Shown: piece by piece, positions 43,866 through 52,168 of the stretch
Layout: each line of letters opens with the position of its first letter
Position numbering within the stretch: the stretch's first letter is position 1
Assembly: GCF_044597725.1 (NCBI RefSeq)
Contig: NZ_CP139003.1
Span: 1,116,001-1,180,000, forward strand
DNA length: 64,000 bases
From: Bermanella sp044597725
GTDB taxonomy: Bacteria; Pseudomonadota; Gammaproteobacteria; Pseudomonadales; Oceanobacteraceae
Reading direction: 5' to 3'
Program-made: the position numbers and the translations under genes
The notes under the pieces: generated by a model
Told to the model about the DNA's origin: nothing
The model's database searches: none
What the model saw: the letters and a program-made list of their open reading frames with translations, nothing else

Positions 43866-44777
43866 ATGATAAAGCAACGTACTCTTAAAAACCCTATTCG
43901 GGCAACCGGCATCGGCCTGCACTCAGGTGAGAAGGTTTACCTCACTCTGCGTCCAGCCCCTGTAGACACGGGTATAGTTTTTATTCGTACCGATTTAGAG
44001 CCGGCTGTAGAAGTAATGGCAAAGGCCACTAATGTGGGCGATACAACGTTATCCACTTCCCTCAGTAATGGTGAAGTGAAAGTATCTACGGTTGAGCACT
44101 TGCTATCGGCAATGGCTGGCTTGGGTATAGATAATGTATATGTAGAGCTTAGCGCCGCTGAAGTGCCTATTATGGATGGCAGTGCTGGACCTTTTGTATT
44201 CTTGCTGCAATCCGCAGGTATTGAAGAGCAAAATAAAGCTAAGCAATTCATTCGTATTCTTAAGCCATTAACTGTAGAAGATGGTGATAAATCAGCCATG
44301 TTCCGCCCTTATGACGGGTTTAAGGTGAGTTTTACTATTGATTTTGATCACCCGTTGTTTGTGCCTGAAAATCAAGTAGCAAGTCTTGATTTTTCTACGA
44401 CTTCCTTTGTGAAAGAAGTAAGTCGTGCCAGAACATTCGGTTTTATGCGTGATATTGAATACCTGCGCAGTCAAAACCTTGTTTTGGGTGGTAGTGTTAA
44501 CAATGCCATTGTTGTTGATGATTACCGAGTACTTAACGAAGACGGTCTTCGCTACGAAGATGAATTTGTGAAGCATAAAATTTTAGACGCAGTAGGTGAC
44601 TTATACCTACTGGGTCACAGTCTAATTGGTGAATATATTGGTGTGAAATCGGGCCATGGTCTTAATAATCAGTTATTGAGAGCATTGCTTGATCAGCCTG
44701 AGTGTTGGGAATTTGTCTCATTTGATGATGACAAGGTAGCTCCGATTTCTTATTCCAAACCAGTTTCTGCTGCTTAA
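43866..44777 (+). CDS. lpxC: UDP-3-O-acyl-N-acetylglucosamine deacetylase
   Basis: LpxC is the zinc deacetylase that commits UDP-acyl-GlcNAc to lipid A synthesis. In 303 residues it shows TGIGLHSGEKVYLTL near 14-28, the zinc His in STVEHLLSAMAGLGIDN near 76-92, the zinc His/Asp in HKILDAVGDLYLLG near 237-250 and the catalytic His in KSGHGLNNQLLRAL near 262-275. It follows ftsZ, as in most gammaproteobacteria. A strong terminator begins directly after the stop. Confidence 0.97.
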   Translation: MIKQRTLKNPIRATGIGLHSGEKVYLTLRPAPVDTGIVFIRTDLEPAVEVMAKATNVGDTTLSTSLSNGEVKVSTVEHLLSAMAGLGIDNVYVELSAAEVPIMDGSAGPFVFLLQSAGIEEQNKAKQFIRILKPLTVEDGDKSAMFRPYDGFKVSFTIDFDHPLFVPENQVASLDFSTTSFVKEVSRARTFGFMRDIEYLRSQNLVLGGSVNNAIVVDDYRVLNEDGLRYEDEFVKHKILDAVGDLYLLGHSLIGEYIGVKSGHGLNNQLLRALLDQPECWEFVSFDDDKVAPISYSKPVSAA

Positions 44778-44778
44778 T

Positions 44779-44806
44779 AAAAAATGGCACTAAGGTGCCA
44801 TTTTTT
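44779..44806 (+). terminator. Terminator after lpxC
   Basis: A6-TGGCAC pairs with GTGCCA-T6 around a TAAG loop, starting two bases after the lpxC stop codon. Confidence 0.93.
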
Positions 44807-44926
44807 ATATTTACATTGTGTAAAGTTAAGTAGCCGTGAGAGAAACCTCTCATTTTGTGATTTGGTTAACGTCTAAACTGTATATGGGCTAACATTTTAG
44901 TAATTAACTTTTTATAGGACGCTGTC

Positions 44927-45856
44927 GTGAACATAATTATCGTTGGTCAGCGCCACGGTCGCTCAAAAACACTTTCATTGGGCCCCATGGCTCGTTGGAT
45001 GCTGGTTCTTACTCTTGCCGTAATGCCTTTTTCGTTAGGGGCTGCGGGCTATTACCTGTCCATGATGTTGGCGGATGAAGGGTTGTTTAGCCCTGAAACC
45101 ACCAAAGCATGGGAACAAGACCTTACTCAGCAACGTAAACAGCTTAAGCAAATTCGCGAGCATACTGACGAGCAGTTGGTGGGTTTAACGTTACGCATGG
45201 CTGAGTTACAAACCCGTTTGACACGCCTTGACGCGTTAGGCGAGCGTTTGATCGACCGTACTAGCTTAGATAAAGGTGAGTTTGATTTCTCCGGGAAGCC
45301 GGCGATTGGTGGGCCTTCGGGGCAAATCGGTTCGGTTTATCAGGCGCCTGATATAGTATCCGTTTTAGATGGCTTAAGTGAGCAAATTGATAGCCGTGAG
45401 CAGCAACTTGAAGTACTTGATAGTATTTTAGGCGAGAAAAAAATCACCAGTGATACCTTTGTCGCTGGCCTTCCTATTAAAAAAGGCTGGATGTCCTCTC
45501 GTTATGGTCAACGTACCGATCCATTTACTGGCCGTTTAGCGTGGCATTCGGGTGTCGATTTTGCCGGTAAAACGGGCTCTGACATCGTATCAGTGGCATC
45601 TGGCGTGGTTACCTGGGCAAGCAAACGCTACGGTTATGGTTTGCTTGTGGAAGTTAATCACGGCAACGGTTATAAAACTCGTTATGCACACTGCGATGAA
45701 GTCGTGGTGAAAGTGGGTGATGTGATTCGTAAAGGCCAGGTTGTTGCCCTAATGGGTAGTACAGGCCGCTCAACGGGTCCTCACGTACATTTTGAAGTTT
45801 ATAAAAACGGTCGCACAGTCGATCCTGCTGCTTATATTCATCGCACCCGTCGATAA
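44927..45856 (+). CDS. M23-family (LytM/NlpD-like) peptidase or amidase activator
   Basis: This 309-residue envelope protein starts at a GTG. It has a short basic cytoplasmic end, a membrane segment near residues 22-46, a coiled coil at about 60-160 and a C-terminal LytM (M23) domain. The zinc ligands of active M23 endopeptidases are present: HSGVDF (His in HxGxDF, about residue 206) and HVHFEV (HxH, about residue 286), so it may cleave peptidoglycan cross-links rather than being a degenerate activator. It sits between lpxC and secA, where enterobacteria carry secM. Its partner and regulation are unknown. Confidence 0.9.
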   Translation: MNIIIVGQRHGRSKTLSLGPMARWMLVLTLAVMPFSLGAAGYYLSMMLADEGLFSPETTKAWEQDLTQQRKQLKQIREHTDEQLVGLTLRMAELQTRLTRLDALGERLIDRTSLDKGEFDFSGKPAIGGPSGQIGSVYQAPDIVSVLDGLSEQIDSREQQLEVLDSILGEKKITSDTFVAGLPIKKGWMSSRYGQRTDPFTGRLAWHSGVDFAGKTGSDIVSVASGVVTWASKRYGYGLLVEVNHGNGYKTRYAHCDEVVVKVGDVIRKGQVVALMGSTGRSTGPHVHFEVYKNGRTVDPAAYIHRTRR

Positions 45857-45879
45857 ATTCCTCTTTTCTCTTCAAGCTT

Positions 45880-45911
45880 AGAATGCAACAATCTTAACTT
45901 TGTTGCATTCT
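45880..45911. other. Inverted repeat in the secA leader
   Basis: AGAATGCAACAA-like arms (45880-45891 and 45900-45911) pair perfectly over 12 bp around an 8-nt loop, 51 bp upstream of secA. No T-run follows, so a simple terminator is doubtful; an mRNA stability or regulatory hairpin is equally possible. Confidence 0.55.
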
Positions 45912-45962
45912 GCTCAATCTAGTAATATCAAAACATAATAATTTTTAAATAAGAAGTGACAC

Positions 45963-48689
45963 ATGTTGGTTAATGCCCTTACTAAAGTCTTTGGCAGTAA
46001 AAACGATCGTGAACTGAAACGTCTTCGTAAAATCGTCAATCAAATTAATGAGCTAGAGCCTGGCATGCAGGCTCTTAGCGATGCTGAACTGCAAGCAAAA
46101 ACGCAAGAATTTAAAGATCGTCTAGGTCAAGGAGCGAGTTTAGATGATGTTCTTCCTGAAGCCTTTGCTGCCATCCGTGAAGCCAGTCATCGCGTTATGG
46201 GAATGCGCCACTTTGACGTTCAGTTGATTGGTGGTATGAGTTTGCACAATGGAAAAATTGCCGAAATGCGCACGGGTGAAGGTAAAACACTCGTGGCGAC
46301 CTTGGCAGTTTATCTTAATGCCTTAAACGACCTAGGTGTTCACGTTATTACCGTTAATGACTATTTGGCTGAGCGTGATGCCGATTGGATGCGTCCCTTG
46401 TATGAATTTATGGGACTAAGTGTTGGTGTCGTGCTTTCTGGCCAAGACTCTGAGGCGAAAAAAGCAGCCTATAATGCTGACATTACCTATGGTACCAACA
46501 ATGAATTTGGTTTCGATTACTTGCGCGATAATATGGCGCTCAGCAAAGCGGAGCGTGTACAGCGTGGCTTAGCGTTTGCCGTAGTGGATGAAGTTGACTC
46601 GATCTTAATTGATGAAGCACGTACGCCTCTCGTGATTTCAGGCGCTGCCCAAGATAGTTCAGATATGTATAAGCAAATGAACGCTTTGGTGCCAAAATTA
46701 GTTGAGCATAAAGAATCTGAAGAGGGTGTCGTCGAGCAAGAAGGCCACTATTTTGTTGACCTTAAAAACCGTAGTGCAGAATTAAATGAAGCGGGCCACG
46801 AAATGGTGGAAGACTTGTTGGTTGAGTCTGGAATGTTGGAGGAAGGCGATAGCCTCTACTCACCAAGCAACCTGCTTATGCTACACCATGTACACGCTGC
46901 GTTGAGAGCTCATGTTCTGTTTCATCGCAACGTCGATTATATTCTGAGCAACGGTCAAGTAGTTATTGTTGATGAACATACTGGTCGGACCATGCCTGGA
47001 CGTCGTTGGGGTGAAGGTTTACACCAAGCGATTGAAGCAAAAGAAGGCGTAAAAATTCAGGCTGAAAGCCAAACTTTGGCATCTACAACATTCCAAAATT
47101 ACTTCCGTCTCTATAGTAAATTATCGGGTATGACGGGTACGGCCGATACCGAAGCGTTCGAATTTCGTGAAATATACAGCTTAGATGTTGTGGTTATTCC
47201 CACTAATAAAGCGGTATCTCGAATCGACTTTAATGATCTTGTTTTTCTTAGTGAAGCTGAAAAATACCAAGCAGTTATTGATGAAATTAGAGAAGAAACG
47301 ACTAATAAGCGCCCGGTATTGGTGGGCACTGCGAGTATCGAAAGCAGTGAAATTATTTCCAAAGCATTAGAAAAAGCGAAAATTAAGCATAATGTGCTTA
47401 ATGCTAAAAACCACGCCAACGAAGCCCAAATTATTGCTAATGCAGGTTTGCCTGGTGCTGTGACCATTGCAACTAATATGGCAGGTCGTGGTACTGATAT
47501 CAAACTAGGTGGTAACCTTGAACGTGAACTTGAACATATAACCAACCCCAATGATGATAAGTTAATTAAAGCGAAAGCTGATTGGGAAGAACGTAATCGG
47601 ATTGTTATTGAAGCCGGTGGTTTGCATATTATTGGTACCGAGCGCCATGAAAGTCGTCGAATAGATAACCAGCTACGTGGTCGTGCGGGTCGACAGGGTG
47701 ATCCGGGTTCATCTCGTTTCTTCTTATCATTAGAAGATAGCTTGATGCGTATTTTTGCTAGTGACCGCACTCGTCGCATGATGCAAGCGCTGGGGATGAA
47801 AGATGGCGAAGCCATTGAACACCGTATGGTCTCCAATGCCATTGAAAAAGCTCAACGCAAAGTTGAGGGTCGTAACTTTGATATGCGTAAGCAATTGCTG
47901 GAATATGATAACGTTGCCAATGATCAGCGACGGGTTATTTATCAGCAACGCAATGAATTACTTGAAGCTGATACGATTGAAAATACCATTGCATCTATTC
48001 GAGGTGACGTGGTCAATGATGTTGTTAGTGATTACGTACCGCCGCAAAGTATGTTTGAACAATGGGATGTAGAAGGTTTACAGCGTGCTATTGCAACTGA
48101 ATTTGCGCAAGATATGCCAATTGCCAAATGGTTGGAAGATGAGCCTTCCTTGTATGAAGAGACATTGCGAGAGAGGATACTTAAGCAAGTGGCTGATGCT
48201 TATGCTGCTAAAGAACAGCAAGTAGGCACAGAAATGATTCGTGAATTTGAGAAGCGTATTATGCTGCAAATTCTTGATCATCAGTGGAAAGACCATTTGG
48301 CGACTATGGATCACTTACGTCAAGGTATTCATTTACGTGGCTATGCGCAGAAGAATCCTAAGCAAGAATATAAGCGTGAGTCGTTTGAGCTGTTCAAGCA
48401 GTTGTTGCATGATATTAAACATGAAACTATTCGCTATTTAAGCCATGTGCAGTTTGTGCATGATGATGAAGTGAAGCGAATGGAAGAGCGTGCTCGTGCG
48501 GAAGCGGCGGCACGTACTGTTAAGTATGAACACGAAACCGCGTCAGCGTTGGCGGGTGAAGAAGATGCTGATAAAGAGCAAGAAGCGGCCAAGCCTTTTG
48601 TAAGAGAAGGCAAAAAAGTAGGTCGTAACGACCCATGCCCTTGTGGTTCGGGTAAAAAGTATAAGCAGTGCCACGGTAAATTAGATTAA
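45963..48689 (+). CDS. secA: Protein translocase ATPase SecA
   Basis: SecA drives preproteins through SecYEG. The 908-residue chain has Walker A MRTGEGKTLVATL near residues 102-114, the DEAD-like VVDEVDSILIDEARTPL near 207, NMAGRGTDIKLGG near 505, GTERHESRRIDNQLRGRAGR near 560 and the helical wing/scaffold and C-terminal domains. It ends with the zinc/SecB-binding motif CPCGSGKKYKQCHG. No SecM-like arrest peptide gene lies upstream; instead there are an M23 gene and a 12-bp hairpin in the leader. Confidence 0.98.
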   Translation: MLVNALTKVFGSKNDRELKRLRKIVNQINELEPGMQALSDAELQAKTQEFKDRLGQGASLDDVLPEAFAAIREASHRVMGMRHFDVQLIGGMSLHNGKIAEMRTGEGKTLVATLAVYLNALNDLGVHVITVNDYLAERDADWMRPLYEFMGLSVGVVLSGQDSEAKKAAYNADITYGTNNEFGFDYLRDNMALSKAERVQRGLAFAVVDEVDSILIDEARTPLVISGAAQDSSDMYKQMNALVPKLVEHKESEEGVVEQEGHYFVDLKNRSAELNEAGHEMVEDLLVESGMLEEGDSLYSPSNLLMLHHVHAALRAHVLFHRNVDYILSNGQVVIVDEHTGRTMPGRRWGEGLHQAIEAKEGVKIQAESQTLASTTFQNYFRLYSKLSGMTGTADTEAFEFREIYSLDVVVIPTNKAVSRIDFNDLVFLSEAEKYQAVIDEIREETTNKRPVLVGTASIESSEIISKALEKAKIKHNVLNAKNHANEAQIIANAGLPGAVTIATNMAGRGTDIKLGGNLERELEHITNPNDDKLIKAKADWEERNRIVIEAGGLHIIGTERHESRRIDNQLRGRAGRQGDPGSSRFFLSLEDSLMRIFASDRTRRMMQALGMKDGEAIEHRMVSNAIEKAQRKVEGRNFDMRKQLLEYDNVANDQRRVIYQQRNELLEADTIENTIASIRGDVVNDVVSDYVPPQSMFEQWDVEGLQRAIATEFAQDMPIAKWLEDEPSLYEETLRERILKQVADAYAAKEQQVGTEMIREFEKRIMLQILDHQWKDHLATMDHLRQGIHLRGYAQKNPKQEYKRESFELFKQLLHDIKHETIRYLSHVQFVHDDEVKRMEERARAEAAARTVKYEHETASALAGEEDADKEQEAAKPFVREGKKVGRNDPCPCGSGKKYKQCHGKLD

Positions 48690-48722
48690 GATAAATAATT
48701 AATTATAACCGTTAACACTTGT

Positions 48723-48757
48723 AAAAAAGCCCAGCTGCTCTGCACTGGGCTTTTTTT
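48723..48757 (+). terminator. Terminator after secA
   Basis: AAAAAGCCCAG pairs with CTGGGCTTTTT around a 10-nt loop and is followed by further Ts. It lies between secA and argJ. Confidence 0.95.
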
Positions 48758-48780
48758 GGGGAATGTATTAAGGACATAGT

Positions 48781-49998
48781 ATGCCGGTAAATTTAGATAT
48801 TTGTGAGCAGTTTTATCCAGTAAACGGAATTGAGATCGCGGTTGCAAACGCAGGTATTAAACAAACTCAGCGACCGGATATTGTTATATTCGAGTTACCT
48901 AAAGATGCAACCTGTGCCGGAATTTTCACACGAAATGCATTTTGTGCAGCTCCGGTGACCATTTGCAAAGAGCACATGCAACACGTCGCACCGCGTTATC
49001 TTTTAATTAATACAGGTAACGCCAATGCCGGAACGGGTAAACAAGGGTACAGCAATGCTAAAGAGTTATGCCAGCTAATTGCCCAAGATCGCGGCGTTTC
49101 AACTGAGCAGGTATTGCCATTTTCCACCGGTGTTATTGGTGAACCATTGCCAATGGACAAGATTCGTACTTGTTTCGCGGAGTTACCCGACTTTAAATCT
49201 AATAATTGGTTTGCAGCAAGTAAAGGCATTATGACCACGGATATTCAGCCCAAAGGTTATAGCCGTCAATTTGATTATCAAGGTACAACTTTTACCATAT
49301 CGGGTATCTCAAAAGGCTCGGGTATGATTAAGCCAAATATGGCTACTATGCTTGGGTTCATTGCTACAGACGCTAAAGTTAGCGCACCTGTTTTACAAGA
49401 GCTGTGTTCAGAGTTAGGCGAAAAATCGTTTAACCGCATTACAGTGGATGGTGATACCTCAACGAACGATGCGTGCATGCTTATGGCCAGTGGCGCGGTT
49501 GATTATCCCGAATTGAACAGCCAAGAGAGCGAGCTTTACGAAGTATTAAAGCACGAGCTTAAACTGGCGTTTGATTACCTAGCGCAGGCAATTGTACGTG
49601 ATGGCGAAGGTGCGACAAAGTTTGTAAGTATTGAAGTTAATCAATGCCAAAATAGTAAAGAAGCATTAGATGTAGCCTATACCGTAGCCCATAGTCCATT
49701 GGTTAAAACAGCGCTTTTTGCCAGTGATGCAAACTGGGGACGTATACTTGCTGCGGTGGGACGTAGCGGTGTTGATAATATGGACCTAAATGCCATCGAA
49801 ATTTGTTTAGATGATGTATGCATTGTAAAAGACGGCGGCCGTGCCGCGAGTTATACAGAAGAAGCAGGCAGTGCAGTGATGGCACAAGATGAAATCACAA
49901 TTCGTATTAATATGGGGCGAGGTGAAGCCAGAGAAACGGTTTGGACGACAGACCTGTCCCACGGTTATGTCACCATCAATGCCGAGTATCGGAGTTAG
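48781..49998 (+). CDS. argJ: Bifunctional ornithine acetyltransferase / N-acetylglutamate synthase
   Basis: ArgJ transfers acetyl from N-acetylornithine to glutamate, recycling acetyl in arginine synthesis; some members also use acetyl-CoA. The 405-residue precursor cleaves itself before a Thr: KGSGMIKPNMATMLGF near 178-193 identifies Thr189 as the nucleophile of the new beta chain. NTGNANAGTG near 77-86 and SDANWGRILAAVGRSG near 313 also match the family. It is followed directly by mutT with a 2-bp gap. Confidence 0.97.
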   Translation: MPVNLDICEQFYPVNGIEIAVANAGIKQTQRPDIVIFELPKDATCAGIFTRNAFCAAPVTICKEHMQHVAPRYLLINTGNANAGTGKQGYSNAKELCQLIAQDRGVSTEQVLPFSTGVIGEPLPMDKIRTCFAELPDFKSNNWFAASKGIMTTDIQPKGYSRQFDYQGTTFTISGISKGSGMIKPNMATMLGFIATDAKVSAPVLQELCSELGEKSFNRITVDGDTSTNDACMLMASGAVDYPELNSQESELYEVLKHELKLAFDYLAQAIVRDGEGATKFVSIEVNQCQNSKEALDVAYTVAHSPLVKTALFASDANWGRILAAVGRSGVDNMDLNAIEICLDDVCIVKDGGRAASYTEEAGSAVMAQDEITIRINMGRGEARETVWTTDLSHGYVTINAEYRS

Positions 49999-50000
49999 TA

Positions 50001-50401
50001 ATGAAGCAGGTTAAAGTCGTTGCCGCTGCTATTCTGTCGGAATGTGGACAAAAGGTATTTCTTGCCAAGCGCCCAGATGATAGCCACCAAGGTGGATTGT
50101 GGGAGTTTCCGGGGGGAAAAAAGAGCCTCACGAAACGGCTTTAGAAGCCCTATACCGAGAGCTCCAAGAAGAGATTGCCATAGAGATGAAGGTATCGCGC
50201 CCATTGATCAAACTAAGCCATGATTATGGTGATAAACAGGTAGAGCTTGATGTTTATTGCGTTACTGAGTTTTCAGGTAGCCCTACGGGAGCCGAAGGGC
50301 AGCAAACTCAATGGGTAGACATCTCTGAGTTAGGGCATTACCGCTTTCCTGCGGCCAATCAGGCAATTATCGAACGCTTAACCAGCGAATATACCTGCTA
50401 G
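50001..50401 (+). CDS. mutT: MutT Nudix hydrolase, expressed across a -1 frame change
   Basis: MutT hydrolyses 8-oxo-dGTP to keep oxidised guanine out of DNA. The N-terminus (from ATG 50001, GGAG six bases ahead) reads VKVVAAAILSE... GGLWEFPGGKK and then hits a stop at 50144. The rest is in the -1 frame: EPHETALEALYRELQEEIAI completes a perfect Nudix box (G-x5-E-x7-REL-x-EE-x-x). The change falls at the A AAA AAG heptamer 50117-50123. Joining 50001-50123 to 50123-50401 yields 133 residues, close to E. coli MutT (129). It may be programmed frameshifting, a fresh one-base loss from A7, or a sequencing error in the A run. Confidence 0.85.
50117..50123 (+). promoter_or_regulatory. Candidate -1 ribosomal frameshift site in mutT
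   Basis: The zero-frame codons are GGA AAA AAG, giving the heptamer A AAA AAG, the site used by E. coli dnaX. GGGAG lies 11 bases upstream, resembling the stimulatory Shine-Dalgarno-like element of dnaX. A 5-bp stem GGCTT/AAGCC (50137-50149) starts 13 bases downstream. After slippage the Nudix frame continues exactly. Confidence 0.5.
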
Positions 50402-50410
50402 CTGTATTGG

Positions 50411-50611
50411 CTAGTGTAAACCGCCGTTATTGAAGTGCTTTAATTCTTCGCTCATTAGCTCTTCCTCAGCACTTGGGCCGGGGATGGCGTGTTCTTCAGC
50501 CGCCCATTGGCCCAAGTCGATCATACGACAGCGCTTGCTGCAAAATGGTCTCTCAGGCGATTTTTCGTTCCATTCCACTTGTTTTTGGCAGGTCGGACAT
50601 TTTACGTTCAT
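50411..50611 (-). CDS. yacG: DNA gyrase inhibitor YacG
   Basis: YacG is a small zinc-ribbon protein that binds GyrB and inhibits gyrase in E. coli. The 66 residues carry the four zinc cysteines as CPTC near residue 5-8 and CSKRC near 24-28, followed by RMIDLGQWAAEEHAIPG, the most conserved stretch. ATG 50611 overlaps the coaE stop by 4 bp (ATGA), the usual arrangement; a GTG nine bases upstream is less likely. It is convergent with mutT with 9 bp between the stops. Confidence 0.95.
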   Translation of the reverse strand: MNVKCPTCQKQVEWNEKSPERPFCSKRCRMIDLGQWAAEEHAIPGPSAEEELMSEELKHFNNGGLH

Positions 50612-51225
50612 ATAGACCACTTCTTTGCTTGTTCAAGATATTGCTGGTGAAAGTATTCTACTTGAGAATGTAAATAAGCTAAATCCTGATCGTTGCATAT
50701 TATGTCATCTGCATACTTTAAACGTTCTTGCCTGGGCATTTGCGCCTTTATAATAGCTTTAACCTGAGCTTCATTGTTGCTATCACGTTGACATGTGCGT
50801 TCGATTTGTAAAGCCTCGGGGACATCAATTAACAGGTTACGATGAGTGAGATTATGTTGTCCAGACTCAAACAATAACGGCGACGATAAAATAGCATATG
50901 GACTGTTGGCATGGCTTAATCCATTTATGATTTCATTGCGAATGAGCGGATGTGTAAGCTGCTCAAGCCATTTTCGTTCCGATTCATCGGCAAAAACCAA
51001 TGCGCGAAGCTGGGCACGATCAAGTTCGCCGTTGGTTAGTATGACATGGTTACCAAAATGCTTAGCAATGGCTTCTAGAGCGGGTTTTCCCGCAGCCACC
51101 ACAGTACGAGCGGCGATATCCGCATCAATCACTTCTATACCCAATTGAGCAAAGTGGTCAGTCGCCGCGGATTTGCCGCTGCCTATGCCGCCAGTTACAC
51201 CAATGATGAGTTTATCAATTGGCAT
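50608..51225 (-). CDS. coaE: Dephospho-CoA kinase
   Basis: CoaE performs the last step of coenzyme A synthesis, phosphorylating the 3'-hydroxyl of dephospho-CoA. The 205-residue P-loop kinase shows Walker A GVTGGIGSGKSAA near residues 9-21, the DADIAARTVV lid region and SSPLLFESG near 115. It starts at the base before the pilD stop region, with no gap, and overlaps yacG, placing it inside the pilBCD-coaE-yacG unit. Confidence 0.97.
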   Translation of the reverse strand: MPIDKLIIGVTGGIGSGKSAATDHFAQLGIEVIDADIAARTVVAAGKPALEAIAKHFGNHVILTNGELDRAQLRALVFADESERKWLEQLTHPLIRNEIINGLSHANSPYAILSSPLLFESGQHNLTHRNLLIDVPEALQIERTCQRDSNNEAQVKAIIKAQMPRQERLKYADDIICNDQDLAYLHSQVEYFHQQYLEQAKKWSI

Positions 51226-52089
51226 TTAAGCAATACCAGCAAACTGCAAATAAGCTTGAGTGATGTCATCACCCCATATTGCCGCAATCAAACCTGCTGC
51301 GGCTAAATAAGGGCCAAATGGTATGGGGATATTTTTATCTCTGCCAAGCACTAACATCAGGGTAATACCGACAATCGCGCCCACAATACTTGAAAGCAAT
51401 ACTACTACAGGAAGCGCCTGCCAGCCCAAAAACGCACCAATGGCGGCGAGCAGTTTAAAGTCCCCGTATCCCATGCCTTCCTTGCCAGTAATAAGTTTAA
51501 AAAGCCAAAAGATGCTCCATAAACTCATGTAACCCAATACCGCACCCAACACAGCGTCGGCCAAGGGTACAAACGTAGCGGAGATATTGAAGAGTAAACC
51601 TATCCATATTAGAGGTAAGGTAAGTTGATCGGGTAATAAGAACTCATCCAAATCAATTAACGTTAGTGCGATTAAAAAATAGCTTAATACGATTAAACCA
51701 TAGGTTTCTAAGCTGGGTCCTAGCAACAACGCAATGCCAAGGGGTATAAAGCCAGTAATGAGTTCAACAATAGGATAGCGCGGGCTAATACTTTGCTTGC
51801 ACTGAGCGCAACGACCTTTTAGCCATAAATAGCTAATAACAGGGATGTTTTGCCAAGGTTTTATGGGGGCTTTGCAATGGGGGCAGGCCGAGTGGGGCGT
51901 CATGAGGTTGAATGGTTCTGGTGCATCCACTTGCTTATTGAGCAATTCATCGTAATCCGCTTGAAGCTGGTGCTTCATCATAATTGGGAGGCGATAAGCA
52001 ACGACGTTTAAAAAGCTGCCAATGCATAAGCTAAAAATAAAAACACTCAGATAAAATGCGAGTGTATCTTGAAATAGAAAATCGAACAT
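51226..52089 (-). CDS. pilD: Type IV prepilin peptidase / N-methyltransferase
   Basis: PilD cleaves the leader of type IV prepilins and type II secretion pseudopilins, then methylates the new N-terminal Phe. The 287-residue polytopic protein has GSFLNVVAYRLP near 25-36, two zinc Cys pairs (CPHC near 71 and CAQC near 96), and the catalytic Asps in LIDLDEFLLPDQ near 145 and GYGDFKLLAAIGAFLGW near 207. It lies downstream of pilC after a 79-bp gap that holds a hairpin. Confidence 0.97.
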   Translation of the reverse strand: MFDFLFQDTLAFYLSVFIFSLCIGSFLNVVAYRLPIMMKHQLQADYDELLNKQVDAPEPFNLMTPHSACPHCKAPIKPWQNIPVISYLWLKGRCAQCKQSISPRYPIVELITGFIPLGIALLLGPSLETYGLIVLSYFLIALTLIDLDEFLLPDQLTLPLIWIGLLFNISATFVPLADAVLGAVLGYMSLWSIFWLFKLITGKEGMGYGDFKLLAAIGAFLGWQALPVVVLLSSIVGAIVGITLMLVLGRDKNIPIPFGPYLAAAGLIAAIWGDDITQAYLQFAGIA

Positions 52090-52106
52090 GGAATTGTCTT
52101 TTACCT

Positions 52107-52123
52107 GCGAGGCGAAGCCTCGC
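52107..52123 (-). other. Stem-loop between pilC and pilD
   Basis: GCGAGGC and GCCTCGC form a perfect 7-bp GC-rich stem with a 3-nt loop. There is no T-run, so it may stabilise or partly attenuate the pilBCD transcript rather than end it. Confidence 0.5.
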
Positions 52124-52168
52124 TTATATTAAATAAGTATGTTGCTTGGCTATATATATTTAAGCCAT

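Noticed and set aside
47111..47842. 243-codon antisense open frame opposite secA
   Set aside because: Shadow of secA codon usage; Ser/Arg-rich, no ribosome site.
50001..50144. mutT as a plain pseudogene
   Set aside because: Only one frame change exists, exactly at a known slippery sequence, and all Nudix residues downstream are intact; decay is not evident, though an error remains possible.
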